From NCBI RefSeq assembly GCF_001936115.1, contig NZ_MPDM01000005.1:1-64000 (forward strand): a stretch of DNA of 64,000 bases. The letters are read 5' to 3'. Origin of the DNA: Boudabousia marimammalium. GTDB taxonomy: Bacteria > Actinomycetota > Actinomycetes > Actinomycetales > Actinomycetaceae. The translations under genes were made by a program, and so were the position numbers. Below, piece by piece: positions 53,328-62,915 of the stretch; positions within the stretch are counted from its first letter, which is position 1, and each line of letters opens with the position of its first letter. The notes beneath the pieces were generated by a model. The model searched no databases. It saw only the letters and a list, made by a program, of their open reading frames with translations, and was not told the origin of the DNA.

Positions 53328-55211
53328 ATGACCGCCCCCGAACACGATGCCACTTCTATGTCAGCGCCGACTCAGGAGAAGGTAACAGTAGATGCCATCA
53401 CGACGATTGACGAATACCTCAATCAGTCTGACTGGCGTGTCAACGCGAACGCGAACCAGGGATACAGCCTGGGCGGTCTGATGCTCAACACCTCCGGCAA
53501 AATGGTCGCCAACTACTGGCTGTCCAAGGTCTACCCGAAGGCCGCCGGCCTCGCCCACCGCAACGGCGACATTCACATTCACGACCTTGACATGTTCGCC
53601 GGCTACTGTGCAGGCTGGTCCTTGAAAGACCTGCTACAGCAAGGCTTCAACGGCGTGCGCGGCGCCATTGCGTCCGGGCCCGCTAAGCATTTCTCCTCCG
53701 CTTGCGGGCAGATAGTGAACTTCCTCGGCACCCTCCAAAACGAATGGGCGGGAGCTCAGGCTTTCTCCAGCTTTGACACCTACATGGCTCCCTTCGTGCG
53801 CCTAGACAAGATGACCTACGAGGACGTCTACCAGAACATGCAGGAACTCATCTACAACCTGAATGTTCCTTCCCGCTGGGGCACCCAGACCCCGTTCACC
53901 AACCTGACTTTCGACTGGACCTGCCCGAAAGACCTGGCAGAGCAGCAGCCGCTAATCGGCGGGGAAATCTGTGACTTCACCTACGGTGAGCTGCAGGAAG
54001 AAATGGACATGATTAACCGCGCCTTCATGGAAGTCATGACCGCCGGTGACATGGACGGGCGCGTCTTCACCTTCCCGATCCCGACCTACAACATCACCAA
54101 GGATTTCGATTGGGACAGCCCCAACTCTGACCGCCTGTTCGAGATGACCGCAAAGTACGGCCTGCCCTACTTCCAGAACTTCATTAACTCTGAGCTGGAC
54201 CCCGGCATGATCCGCTCCATGTGCTGCCGCCTGCAGCTGGACCTGCGTGAACTCCTCAAGCGCGGCAACGGCCTGTTCGGTTCCGCGGAGCAGACCGGCT
54301 CCGTCGGCGTGGTCACCATCAACATGGCCCGCCTCGGCTACCTGCATGCCGGTGACGAGGAAGGCCTAGTGAAGCGCCTCGATGAGCTCTTGGACATCGC
54401 TAAGACCACACTAGAGCTCAAACGTGAAGTGATCGGCCGCCACATTGACGCCGGCCTGTTCCCGTACACCAAGCGTTACCTAGGCACCCTCGACAATCAC
54501 TTCTCCACCATCGGTGTGAACGGCATGAACGAAATGGTTCGCAACTTCACCCTCGATGAGCACGACCTGACCGACGAGTATGGCCACCAGATGTGTGTCC
54601 GTCTGCTGGACCGTGTCCGCGAAAAGATGGTCGAATTCCAGGAGGAAACCGGCCACCTCTACAACCTGGAGGCCACCCCGGCGGAAGGCACCACCTACCG
54701 TTTCGCGAAGGAAGACAAGGCCCGCTTCCCCGGCATCATCCAGGCCGGCACCGACGAGAACCCGTACTACACGAACTCTTCTCAGATTCCGGTCGGCTAC
54801 ACCGATGACCCGTTCCTGGTGCAGGAAATGCAGGAAGAGCTGCAGACCAAGTACACCGGCGGCACCGTCATTCACCTGTACATGAATGAGCGCGTCTCCT
54901 CCGCTGAGGCTTGCAAGCAGCTGATCCGCCGCAGCCTGACCGCTTTCCGTTCCCCGTACGTGACCATCACACCAACCTTCTCTATCTGCCCGACCCACGG
55001 CTACCTGCAAGGTGAGCACAAGACCTGTGAGAAGTGCGCCGCCGCGAACCCGTCCGCCGAGCCGGTCGAGTGCGAGGTTTGGACCCGCGTCATGGGCTAC
55101 TTCCGTCCCGTTCACAGCTTCAACGTGGGCAAGCGCGGCGAGTACGCTGAGCGCACCATGTTCACTGAGGAAGCCGCCGCTAAGCACGGCAAGGTACTGT
55201 CGCGACTATGA
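53328..55211 (+). CDS. nrdD: Anaerobic (class III) ribonucleoside-triphosphate reductase
   Basis: 627 residues. Makes dNTPs without oxygen through a glycyl radical. Thiyl-radical cysteine in RSMCCRLQLD, C-terminal zinc site ICPTHGYLQGEHKTCEKC, and the glycyl-radical site in RVMGYFRPVHSFNVGKRGEY. It begins directly with the catalytic barrel, so the N-terminal ATP-cone of E. coli-type NrdD is missing. ATG 53328 chosen by AAGGAG 7 bp upstream; the in-frame ATG at 53277 has none. Overlaps nrdG by 4 bp. Confidence 0.95.
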   Translation: MTAPEHDATSMSAPTQEKVTVDAITTIDEYLNQSDWRVNANANQGYSLGGLMLNTSGKMVANYWLSKVYPKAAGLAHRNGDIHIHDLDMFAGYCAGWSLKDLLQQGFNGVRGAIASGPAKHFSSACGQIVNFLGTLQNEWAGAQAFSSFDTYMAPFVRLDKMTYEDVYQNMQELIYNLNVPSRWGTQTPFTNLTFDWTCPKDLAEQQPLIGGEICDFTYGELQEEMDMINRAFMEVMTAGDMDGRVFTFPIPTYNITKDFDWDSPNSDRLFEMTAKYGLPYFQNFINSELDPGMIRSMCCRLQLDLRELLKRGNGLFGSAEQTGSVGVVTINMARLGYLHAGDEEGLVKRLDELLDIAKTTLELKREVIGRHIDAGLFPYTKRYLGTLDNHFSTIGVNGMNEMVRNFTLDEHDLTDEYGHQMCVRLLDRVREKMVEFQEETGHLYNLEATPAEGTTYRFAKEDKARFPGIIQAGTDENPYYTNSSQIPVGYTDDPFLVQEMQEELQTKYTGGTVIHLYMNERVSSAEACKQLIRRSLTAFRSPYVTITPTFSICPTHGYLQGEHKTCEKCAAANPSAEPVECEVWTRVMGYFRPVHSFNVGKRGEYAERTMFTEEAAAKHGKVLSRL

Positions 55212-56041
55212 GCACGGTAGCGCAGGGGCTGCGGGCTGGACTGGGCCAGAATGGCTCAGTCCTGGCGGCTGCGATTGAGGCCGAGGGGTCGCCAGCTCCG
55301 AAGCACACTGCGCAGAGCCTAGCGATTGCCGGGCTGGTTCCACTGTCCACAGTGGACTGGCCCGGCCGCCTGGTCGCCACCCTGTTCCTTCAGGGTTGTC
55401 CCTGGTCATGCGTGTACTGCCACAATGAGGCACTCATCGACACTCGCACGCCGGGTGAAGTGGACTGGATTGATGTTCAGCAGCTGCTGGAACGCCGGAA
55501 GGGTCTACTGGACGGCGTGGTCTTCACCGGTGGGGAGGCCTGCCGGCAGGGCGCCAGCCTTGCTGACGCGGCGCGCTGGGTGAAGCAGCAGGGGTTCAAG
55601 GTTGGTTTGCACACTGCGGGGGCGTTCCCGATGGTGTTGCAACGTCTGCTTGATGAGGATCTCATCGACTGGGTGGGCTTAGACATTAAAGCCCTCCGGC
55701 AGGATTACTTTCAGGTCGTGCAACGCGGGGGTGCGGGAGAGCGAGCTTGGCAGACTTTGGATTTGCTGGTGGCTTCCGGTGTGGATCACGAGATTCGGTT
55801 AACTACCTTCCCAGCTTTCCCGCGCACTGAAGCGCAAATTGCCAGCCAAGTAGCCGACGCTGGGGCGAAAGTTTTTGCCCTGCAGCAGGCGCGGCCCCTG
55901 GGGACTCCGGCGGCTTTTGCTGCACAATTGGAGGCTTATGGAAAAGCCGCTTGGGATGAGCAGTTCCGGCAGATTGCGGAGCAGGTTAAAGCAGAATGCG
56001 GTGAGCGTTTCCAGCAGCTCATCATCCGCGCTGACGACTAA
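55208..56041 (+). CDS. nrdG: Anaerobic ribonucleotide reductase activase (radical SAM)
   Basis: 277 residues. Installs the glycyl radical on NrdD. The Fe-S cluster motif is CPWSCVYC in LFLQGCPWSCVYCHN; FTGGEACRQ and LDIKALRQDYF follow. The N-terminal extension of about 45 residues includes AAIEAEGSPAP, encoded by a GCCGAGGG octamer. ATGA overlap with nrdD ensures coupling. Confidence 0.94.
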   Translation: MSTVAQGLRAGLGQNGSVLAAAIEAEGSPAPKHTAQSLAIAGLVPLSTVDWPGRLVATLFLQGCPWSCVYCHNEALIDTRTPGEVDWIDVQQLLERRKGLLDGVVFTGGEACRQGASLADAARWVKQQGFKVGLHTAGAFPMVLQRLLDEDLIDWVGLDIKALRQDYFQVVQRGGAGERAWQTLDLLVASGVDHEIRLTTFPAFPRTEAQIASQVADAGAKVFALQQARPLGTPAAFAAQLEAYGKAAWDEQFRQIAEQVKAECGERFQQLIIRADD

Positions 56042-56299
56042 GCCCCGCCGGCCGTGCCTTGTCGTCTGTTTCTTACCTGGCCTGCTTTCTGTTTTTTACC
56101 TGGCCTGCTTTCTGTTCTTATCCACACCTTCCACCAGTTCTGTAGCTTTCCATCCTTCTCTCTCCGCCTACCCGGGTTGGGTATGACTTTTGGTTGGATT
56201 TGGTTTGGGAATGCGTTGTTTTTGGTGTAAACCCATACCGAAGTTGGTGTTTGGGTGGCGGCGCAGTCGCAGCCGCGCAATGCCCAGTATGCTTAAAGC

Positions 56300-57193
56300 A
56301 TGAGCGCTACCAAAGATCTGCACCGCAAATGCGATAGCCGCCGCCAAGCCATCGCTTTCGAAGCCGCCGGCCTAGCTTGGCTGGCCGAAGCTCAACACCT
56401 TGACGGTGCGCCCGTCGTGAAGGTACATGAATACCATCCCGGCACTGAAATGCATCCGGCCTGCCTCTGGGAAGACAGACTCTCCAACACTGCCCCCACC
56501 CCGGACACCGCCAGAGCCTTCGGCGCGGCACTTGCCCACACCCATCTGGCGGGCGCACCCTATTTCGGGTGCGGTCCGCAGAGCTTGATTAGCCGAACAG
56601 TCGCAGAAACAGACCGCAAGGATAGCATCCAAAACTCAAACAGTAGCGGACTGGAAGAGCCATGGGTTGGCGACGGATTCATGGGCTCCACCAGACTACC
56701 GCTCCGCCACCAGGCCCCCGCCAACTGGGAAGAATTCTATGCCGAAGATAGGCTCATTCACTACCTTCCAACCGCACGAGACAACCACTCCCTCGGCCCC
56801 AATGAAGTACGCGTAATCGAGAGACTCTGCGAACGCCTCGTCGACCAAAAAGTGACCTCGCCGCTGCCGGAACGCTTCCATAACGAGGGGGTGCAAGCCG
56901 CCCGAATCCACGGTGACCTGTGGAGCGGAAACGTGATGTGGGCTCCGGCCGGCACCCTGATTGATCCGGCAGCGCACGGCGGGAATCCCGAATCCGACCT
57001 GGCGCAACTACAGGTTTTTGGGCAGCCGCTAATGAATGAAATCTACGCCGGCTACCTGAGCGTGACGCGACTACCAGAACACTGGCAGGAGCGGATCGGG
57101 CTCCACCAGCTGCACATGCTGATTGTGCACGCCGCAATCTTCGGCGGCTCCTACGGGGAGCAGACAGCTGACGTGGCACGCTCCTATATTTGA
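56300..57193 (+). CDS. Fructosamine kinase family protein
   Basis: 297 residues, aminoglycoside-phosphotransferase fold. The catalytic loop ARIHGDLWSGNVMW and the metal site LIDPAAHGGNPESDLAQLQ are the signature of fructosamine/ketosamine-3-kinases, which phosphorylate glycated amines so that they fall off proteins. No ribosome site; TATGCT ends 6 nt before the ATG (leaderless). Stands alone. Confidence 0.9.
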   Translation: MSATKDLHRKCDSRRQAIAFEAAGLAWLAEAQHLDGAPVVKVHEYHPGTEMHPACLWEDRLSNTAPTPDTARAFGAALAHTHLAGAPYFGCGPQSLISRTVAETDRKDSIQNSNSSGLEEPWVGDGFMGSTRLPLRHQAPANWEEFYAEDRLIHYLPTARDNHSLGPNEVRVIERLCERLVDQKVTSPLPERFHNEGVQAARIHGDLWSGNVMWAPAGTLIDPAAHGGNPESDLAQLQVFGQPLMNEIYAGYLSVTRLPEHWQERIGLHQLHMLIVHAAIFGGSYGEQTADVARSYI

Positions 57194-57318
57194 CGAAAAG
57201 TGTCCACAGAATCGGGAAAATTTCCTTGAATCGTGGCCAATCCGTGTAGTTAGATATATGCTAGGCAAAGAAATCCTTAAAGATTTAGAAAAGTGCCGCA
57301 GTAATAGTAGGAGTACCA

Positions 57319-58320
57319 ATGAGTCCCACCCCCGAGTTTGAAGCGATCGCTCGCGAGGCTACCGACCCGCATATTGACCCGAATCGTTTGCGGCAGATCG
57401 CGGCAGAGTACCCTGGCCTCCACCTTGCTATCGCCCAGAACCCGGTCGCCTATGAGGGACTGCTGAACTGGCTGGAAAGCCAGGGTAATCCGGAAGTTGT
57501 GGCCGCGGTGCAGGCGCGCCGCAGACAATCTGAGCTCACCGAAAATGGCATGACTGGCGGCGCGGCACTAGGGGCAGCGGGAGTAGCTGCAGCCGGTGCT
57601 GCTGGCATCGAGGCCGTTGCTGGAGCAGCTGGCACGGGAGCCACAGCAGCTGGAGCTGCGGGCTCTCAGGCAATGCCGTTTGCTGGCGGTCAAGCTGCAC
57701 CAGTCCAAGAAAAAGCCCGCAGCAACAACAAAATGGTCATCATCTTTATTGCCCTCGCTGTTCTGGCAGTCGCTCTGGTCGCCGCGGCCTTCGGTCTGGC
57801 CACCGGTTTCTTCAAATTTGGTGCGGAATCCACCCCCACCGCAGAGACAGTGAAAACCATTGAGGCCAGTGACGGCACAGTGGAGACCATCGAAGCGCCG
57901 GCTCCGGCGCCCCCTGAACCCACCGAAGAAACCCCGGAAGATACCATCAAATTCCCTGAACCTCTGGGCGCCCAAGAAATACCGGCCTTCGCTTCACCTA
58001 GCCAAAATATTTTCTGCCGCATGGATGACAATGAAGCTTTCTGCGCCATTAACACCCGTGAGTACGCGAATGAAGGCCCCGACGCCTGCTTCGGAGTTTT
58101 CGGCTTGAAGATATCCGGCAAGACCACCCCGACTGCCACCTGTAATGATGCTTCCGTGAACCAGATTCCGGGCGCCCCGCCGGTTCTGCAGTACGGTCAG
58201 GCCGCCACCTTCGGCCCCTACGCTTGCGCTATGGAAGAAAGCGGCGTCACCTGCTGGAACAAGCTCACCGGCGTGCAGTTCAACATGCGCCGCGCTAATT
58301 TCAACGTTAGTCAGCGTTAG
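57319..58320 (+). CDS. Single-pass membrane protein with N-terminal LRV-like domain
   Basis: 333 residues. Residues 5-65 (EFEAIAREATDPHIDPNRLR, then IAAEYPGLHLAIAQNP) resemble the leucine-rich-repeat-variant domain common in actinobacterial membrane proteins. Then come an Ala/Gly-rich linker, a membrane helix (about 138-160), a Pro/Glu stalk, and an extracellular domain with six cysteines (FCRMDDNEAFC ... CFGVFG ... CNDAS ... YACAM ... VTCW) likely in disulfides. Function unknown. TAGGAG ribosome site. Ten bp before the methyltransferase gene. Confidence 0.8.
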   Translation: MSPTPEFEAIAREATDPHIDPNRLRQIAAEYPGLHLAIAQNPVAYEGLLNWLESQGNPEVVAAVQARRRQSELTENGMTGGAALGAAGVAAAGAAGIEAVAGAAGTGATAAGAAGSQAMPFAGGQAAPVQEKARSNNKMVIIFIALAVLAVALVAAAFGLATGFFKFGAESTPTAETVKTIEASDGTVETIEAPAPAPPEPTEETPEDTIKFPEPLGAQEIPAFASPSQNIFCRMDDNEAFCAINTREYANEGPDACFGVFGLKISGKTTPTATCNDASVNQIPGAPPVLQYGQAATFGPYACAMEESGVTCWNKLTGVQFNMRRANFNVSQR

Positions 58321-58330
58321 GCGGTAAATC

Positions 58331-59935
58331 TTGGCTTCTTCCCCTCGGACCGAAAAACTCCAAGAATGCGCCACTTCCAGCCCAGCCATAATTGGGCAGC
58401 TACGTGCAGATTTGACGCACTATACGATTCCGGAGGTCTACGAGAAGCTACCGCAAGACGCCCAAGATGCCTTGGAACAAGGGATAGTTTTCCCTGCCGT
58501 TCGGGCCCTCAGGCAGCTAGGATCCGCCGATCAGGTGGCTGAGCTGGCGCGCCTGTTCATGCTGGGAGACCTCCTCGACCCCGCCGAAATCGCGGCAGCT
58601 CTCCCCAACACCGGACTTGACCAGGCGGCCCAGATTGGTTTGATCCGTCCCGGCGACCAAGACGCCTCCAAATGGCAAGCGAACTTCGATCTGCGCCCCT
58701 TCTCTATTGATTTGCCGGCCGTCTCGCCCTCGGCCCCAGCAGGGCAAACCAGGGAACGTACGTACTGGTTCCTCTCCGACCTGGGTGAGGACGTCACCGG
58801 GGAGCCACTCAAACCCGACCATGTGCTGGGGATTGGTGGCGCCACGACCTCGCTGCTGCGTCTCACCCCCAGAGAGCCAGTTGAATCCGTGCTGGATATT
58901 GGGACCGGCTGCGGCATTCAGGCAATCATTGCGGCTGCGCACGCAACCCGGGTGGTGGCGACCGATATTAGTCTCCGCGCCCTCGACATGGCGGCTTTCA
59001 ATGCTGCCCTCAATCAGGTGACGCTGGACCTGCGGGCCGGCTCAATGCTAGAGCCTGTCGCGGGGGAGCGCTTCAATCTGATTATCTCCAATCCGCCGTT
59101 CGTGATTACGCCGCGCCCCACCGACGCCGCCGGACAACCCATCATGGAGTATCGTGACGGTGGTGGGCAGGATGATTCCATCGTGGCGAACCTGGTGCAG
59201 GACCTCCCGCAGGTGCTTGCCGACGAGGGTGTGGCCGTGATGCTGGGCAACTGGCTGCTGACAGAGGATGACTGGGCGGCCCGACCGCGCACTTGGCTGG
59301 GCGACTGTGACGCCTGGATCATCCAAAGAGACAGCTACAATCCAGCCCAATACGCCGCCATGTGGCTACGTGACGGCGGGATTGAGCCGCGCACGCAGCC
59401 GACCGAATTTCGGCAGGGAATCAGCGACTACCTGGACTATTTTGCGCAGCAGCAGGCCCGCGGTGTCGGCTTCGGCTACCTAGCGATTCGCGCCACCCAA
59501 GTGAGGGCTCCGCAGCACCATTTTGAGGAACGTGTGGCGGGGAACCCTCCTTCGGGTCAAGATATTTCCCGGTTTTTTGGGGTGCTCGACTGGCTGTGGG
59601 AAACTGAGGGGGCCGAGGGGGATTCTTCCGTCCAGCCCTTAGCTTTGAGTGAGAGAACTGTGCGCCAAGCCGCGGATGTGACTGAGGAGCGCTACCATTT
59701 ACCCGGGCAACCTGATCCGTTAATCATCATGCTTCATGCGGGCGGGAGTGGCCAGAAAGTCATGGTGAACTCCATGTTTGCGGCCCTGTTCGGGGCCTGT
59801 GATGGGGAGCTGAATCTGGGGCAGATCACGCAGGCTTTAGCGGTTTTAGGAGATGTTGAAGTAACTGAGGTGCTGGGCCAGGTTGAGGAGCCGTTACGGC
59901 AGGCACTACTTTCTGGGATGCTGATTCCAATCTAG
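58331..59935 (+). CDS. Class I SAM-dependent methyltransferase (NPPF type)
   Basis: 534 residues. An unassigned helical front (about 1-150), then a methyltransferase core: VLDIGTGCGIQAIIAA (SAM loop, about 188) and LIISNPPFVITPR (about 250). The NPPF motif marks enzymes that methylate exocyclic or amide nitrogens, such as RsmC or PrmC. A C-terminal domain of about 200 residues follows. Target unknown; rRNA or a protein glutamine is plausible. TTG start. The linker WETEGAEGDSSV contains a 21-bp sequence identical to one in topA. Confidence 0.85.
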   Translation: MASSPRTEKLQECATSSPAIIGQLRADLTHYTIPEVYEKLPQDAQDALEQGIVFPAVRALRQLGSADQVAELARLFMLGDLLDPAEIAAALPNTGLDQAAQIGLIRPGDQDASKWQANFDLRPFSIDLPAVSPSAPAGQTRERTYWFLSDLGEDVTGEPLKPDHVLGIGGATTSLLRLTPREPVESVLDIGTGCGIQAIIAAAHATRVVATDISLRALDMAAFNAALNQVTLDLRAGSMLEPVAGERFNLIISNPPFVITPRPTDAAGQPIMEYRDGGGQDDSIVANLVQDLPQVLADEGVAVMLGNWLLTEDDWAARPRTWLGDCDAWIIQRDSYNPAQYAAMWLRDGGIEPRTQPTEFRQGISDYLDYFAQQQARGVGFGYLAIRATQVRAPQHHFEERVAGNPPSGQDISRFFGVLDWLWETEGAEGDSSVQPLALSERTVRQAADVTEERYHLPGQPDPLIIMLHAGGSGQKVMVNSMFAALFGACDGELNLGQITQALAVLGDVEVTEVLGQVEEPLRQALLSGMLIPI

Positions 59936-60086
59936 TGGGAATGCGGGGATGTCTGGAAGGCTGCGCTGACAAAGTATGGTTAAAATGACAGAATCTGTTT
60001 TGCACATTTGCGTAAATCGAATTGACCTGCCCTTAATTGAAGGGATAGTGTTCGCATCAGACACATTGTAATGAAGGATAAACATT

Positions 60087-62870
60087 TTGGGTACAAAGCT
60101 GGTCATTGTCGAATCTCCCGCGAAAGCACGCACCATTGGAGCTTTGCTGGGTGATGAGTTCACTGTGGAAGCCTCAGTGGGTCACATCCGTGACCTGCCG
60201 CAGCCTTCTGAGCTTCCCGCCAGCATGAAGAAGGGTCCTTACGGTAAGTTCGCGGTGAATGTGGAGGATGGTTTCACCCCTTACTATGTGATTGATTCCG
60301 ATAAGAAGAAAAAAGTCACTGAGCTCAAGCGGGCTTTGAAGGATGCTGATGAGCTCTATCTGGCAACTGATGAGGACCGTGAAGGGGAGGCCATCGCCTG
60401 GCATCTGCTGGAAGTCCTGAAACCGAAGATTCCGGTAAAGCGCATGGTTTTCCATGAGATCACGCGGGAAGCTATCGACCGGGCTTTGACTGAAACTAGA
60501 GACTTGAATGACGCCCTCGTGGATGCGCAGGAGACTCGCCGCATCTTGGACCGTCTGGTTGGCTATGAGGTTTCTCCGCTGCTGTGGCGTAAGGTTGGGG
60601 CTGGCTTGTCGGCCGGTCGTGTCCAGTCGGTTGCGACCCGCCTGGTGGTGGACCGTGAACGCGAACGCATGGCGCATGTTTCCGTGAATTACTGGGATGT
60701 TTCCGCAGTTTTGGCGACCGCTGAGGGGGCCGAGGGGGATTTTACCGCCCGTATCTCAACCTTGGCGGGACGTAAGATTGCGGCCGGTAAGGACTTTACG
60801 GATGCCGGTCAGCTGAAGGCTGCCGCCGAGAAGAATGAAACCCTGGTGCTGGGTGAGGCGGGCGCGGAAGCAATCGCACAGCAGTTCAAGCAGGCTGCGT
60901 CGAAGGTGGAGAATCTGGAGACTAAGCAGTCGAAGCGTCATCCGGCTCCGCCGTTTACTACCTCGACCTTGCAGCAGGAGGCCTCCCGGAAGCTGCGGAT
61001 GGCTGCGCGTGACACGATGCGGGCCGCCCAGACCCTGTACGAGAACGGTTACATCACCTATATGCGTACAGACTCCACTGACCTTTCTAATGAGGCAGTG
61101 CAGGCGTCACGGGCGCAAGCCACTGAGCTGTATGGTGCGGATTCGATTCCGGATAAGCCTAACCGTTACGGTAAGAAAGCGAAGGGCGCGCAGGAGGCTC
61201 ACGAAGCTATCCGTCCTGCCGGCCATCATTTCCGCACCCCGAAGCAGGTGGCGGAGCAGGCTGGCGGTAAGCTCAGTCCGCGTGAACTGGCCCTGTATGA
61301 GCTGATTTGGAAGCGTACTGTGGCTTCGCAGATGAAGTCGGCGATTGTGGAGACTGCGACTGTCACTGTGGGCGCAGATTTGTCGGCGGACGCCCTCGGC
61401 ATTGAGAGCCTGCCGACAACCGGCATGGTGCCGGTAACTTTCACGGCGTCTGGCACGATTGTGACTTTTAAGGGTTTCTTGGCCGCCTATGAGGAGGGCC
61501 GGGACGAGGAAGACCGGAAGAATAAGTCCGGTAAGAATGAGCGTTTGCCGCAGCTGGAGGTCGGTCAGCAGCTGACCGTGCGGTCCACTGAGGCGGCCGG
61601 GCATGATACGACTCCGCCGGCGCGCTTCACGGAGGCTTCTTTGGTGAAGAAGCTGGAGGAGCTGGGCATTGGCCGGCCTTCCACGTATGCTTCTACGATT
61701 TCGGTGATTATGGATCGCGGATATGTGTTGCGCCGCGGTCAGGCGCTGATTCCGTCTTGGTTGGCGTTCTCTGTGACTCGCCTGCTGGAGGAGAATCTGG
61801 GTGGCCTGGTGGATTATGATTTCACCGCTTTGATGGAGCAGGATTTGGATAAGGTCGCTTCGGGTGAGCTGGATGGCCCGTCTTGGCTGGGCGCTTTCTA
61901 CCTGGGTGAGGGTGACTTGCAGGTCTCTGAGGCGCTGCCTGGTGGTTTACGGAAAGAGGTTGAGGATCTGGGCGATATTGATGCCCGGGCCGTGAATTCT
62001 TTGCAGGTGGCTCCCGGCGTGGAGCTGCGGGTGGGCCGTTATGGGCCTTATTTGGAGGCCGAGGATGGTTCCCGCGCCTCAGTCCCCGATGATATTGCGC
62101 CGGATGAGTTGTCTGAGGAAAAGGTGAAGGAGCTGTTTGCTGCTTCCGCTGATGATGGCCGTGAGCTGGGTGTTGATCCGGATAGTGGCCATGTGATTGT
62201 GGCGAAGAATGGCCGCTATGGTCCTTATGTGACTGAGGTTTTGCCGGAGGTGGAAGTTCCGGAGGAATCTGGGAAGAAGCGGAAGGTGAAGGCCCCGAAG
62301 CCACGCACCGCGTCTTTGTTGAAGACGATGGATTTGTCGTCGGTGACTTTGGATGATGCTTTGCGTTTGTTGTCGCTGCCGCGTGAGGTGGGTGTTGACC
62401 CGGAGTCTGGTGAGATGATTACCGCCCAGAATGGTCGTTTTGGTCCTTATTTGAAGAAGGGTACGGATTCGCGCTCTTTGGAGTCTGAGGAGCAGATGTT
62501 CACGGTGACTTTGGAGCAGGCGTTGGCGATTTATGCGCAGCCGAAGACCCGTGGTCGGGCGGCTGCGAAGCCGCCGTTGCGTGAGTTTGGTGAGGACCCG
62601 ACTTCCGGTAAGAAGATTGTGATTAAGGATGGTCGTTTTGGCCCCTATATTACGGATGGCACCACGAATGTGACGGTGCCGCGTTCAGAGTCGGTGGAGG
62701 AAATCTCTGAGGAGCGGGTCATTGACTTGCTGGCGGAGAAGCGGGCGAAGGGTCCAGCTAAGAAACGGACCACGAAGAAGGCCGCTACGAAGAAGGCTAC
62801 CGCCAAGAAGGCTACCGCGAAGAAGACTGCCGCTCAGAAGCCGGCAGCGAAGAAATCTTCCCCCAAGTAG
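60087..62870 (+). CDS. topA: DNA topoisomerase I
   Basis: 927 residues. Relaxes negative supercoils by single-strand passage. TOPRIM domain LVIVESPAKA with LATDEDREGEAIAWHL (metal-binding acidic triad), active-site Tyr325 in GYITYMRTDSTDLS, GIGRPSTYASTI in the gate. Four C-terminal repeats of the NGRYGPY type replace zinc fingers, as usual in actinobacteria, then a Lys/Ala-rich tail (TTKKAATKKATAKKATAKKT). TTG start with GAAGGA upstream. A GCCGAGGG-containing insert encodes AEGAEGD at about residue 215. Confidence 0.96.
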   Translation: MGTKLVIVESPAKARTIGALLGDEFTVEASVGHIRDLPQPSELPASMKKGPYGKFAVNVEDGFTPYYVIDSDKKKKVTELKRALKDADELYLATDEDREGEAIAWHLLEVLKPKIPVKRMVFHEITREAIDRALTETRDLNDALVDAQETRRILDRLVGYEVSPLLWRKVGAGLSAGRVQSVATRLVVDRERERMAHVSVNYWDVSAVLATAEGAEGDFTARISTLAGRKIAAGKDFTDAGQLKAAAEKNETLVLGEAGAEAIAQQFKQAASKVENLETKQSKRHPAPPFTTSTLQQEASRKLRMAARDTMRAAQTLYENGYITYMRTDSTDLSNEAVQASRAQATELYGADSIPDKPNRYGKKAKGAQEAHEAIRPAGHHFRTPKQVAEQAGGKLSPRELALYELIWKRTVASQMKSAIVETATVTVGADLSADALGIESLPTTGMVPVTFTASGTIVTFKGFLAAYEEGRDEEDRKNKSGKNERLPQLEVGQQLTVRSTEAAGHDTTPPARFTEASLVKKLEELGIGRPSTYASTISVIMDRGYVLRRGQALIPSWLAFSVTRLLEENLGGLVDYDFTALMEQDLDKVASGELDGPSWLGAFYLGEGDLQVSEALPGGLRKEVEDLGDIDARAVNSLQVAPGVELRVGRYGPYLEAEDGSRASVPDDIAPDELSEEKVKELFAASADDGRELGVDPDSGHVIVAKNGRYGPYVTEVLPEVEVPEESGKKRKVKAPKPRTASLLKTMDLSSVTLDDALRLLSLPREVGVDPESGEMITAQNGRFGPYLKKGTDSRSLESEEQMFTVTLEQALAIYAQPKTRGRAAAKPPLREFGEDPTSGKKIVIKDGRFGPYITDGTTNVTVPRSESVEEISEERVIDLLAEKRAKGPAKKRTTKKAATKKATAKKATAKKTAAQKPAAKKSSPK

Positions 62871-62915
62871 TTTTCGGGCGCCAATCTGTCCCGCCGGCTG
62901 GGTAGTATAGGAACT

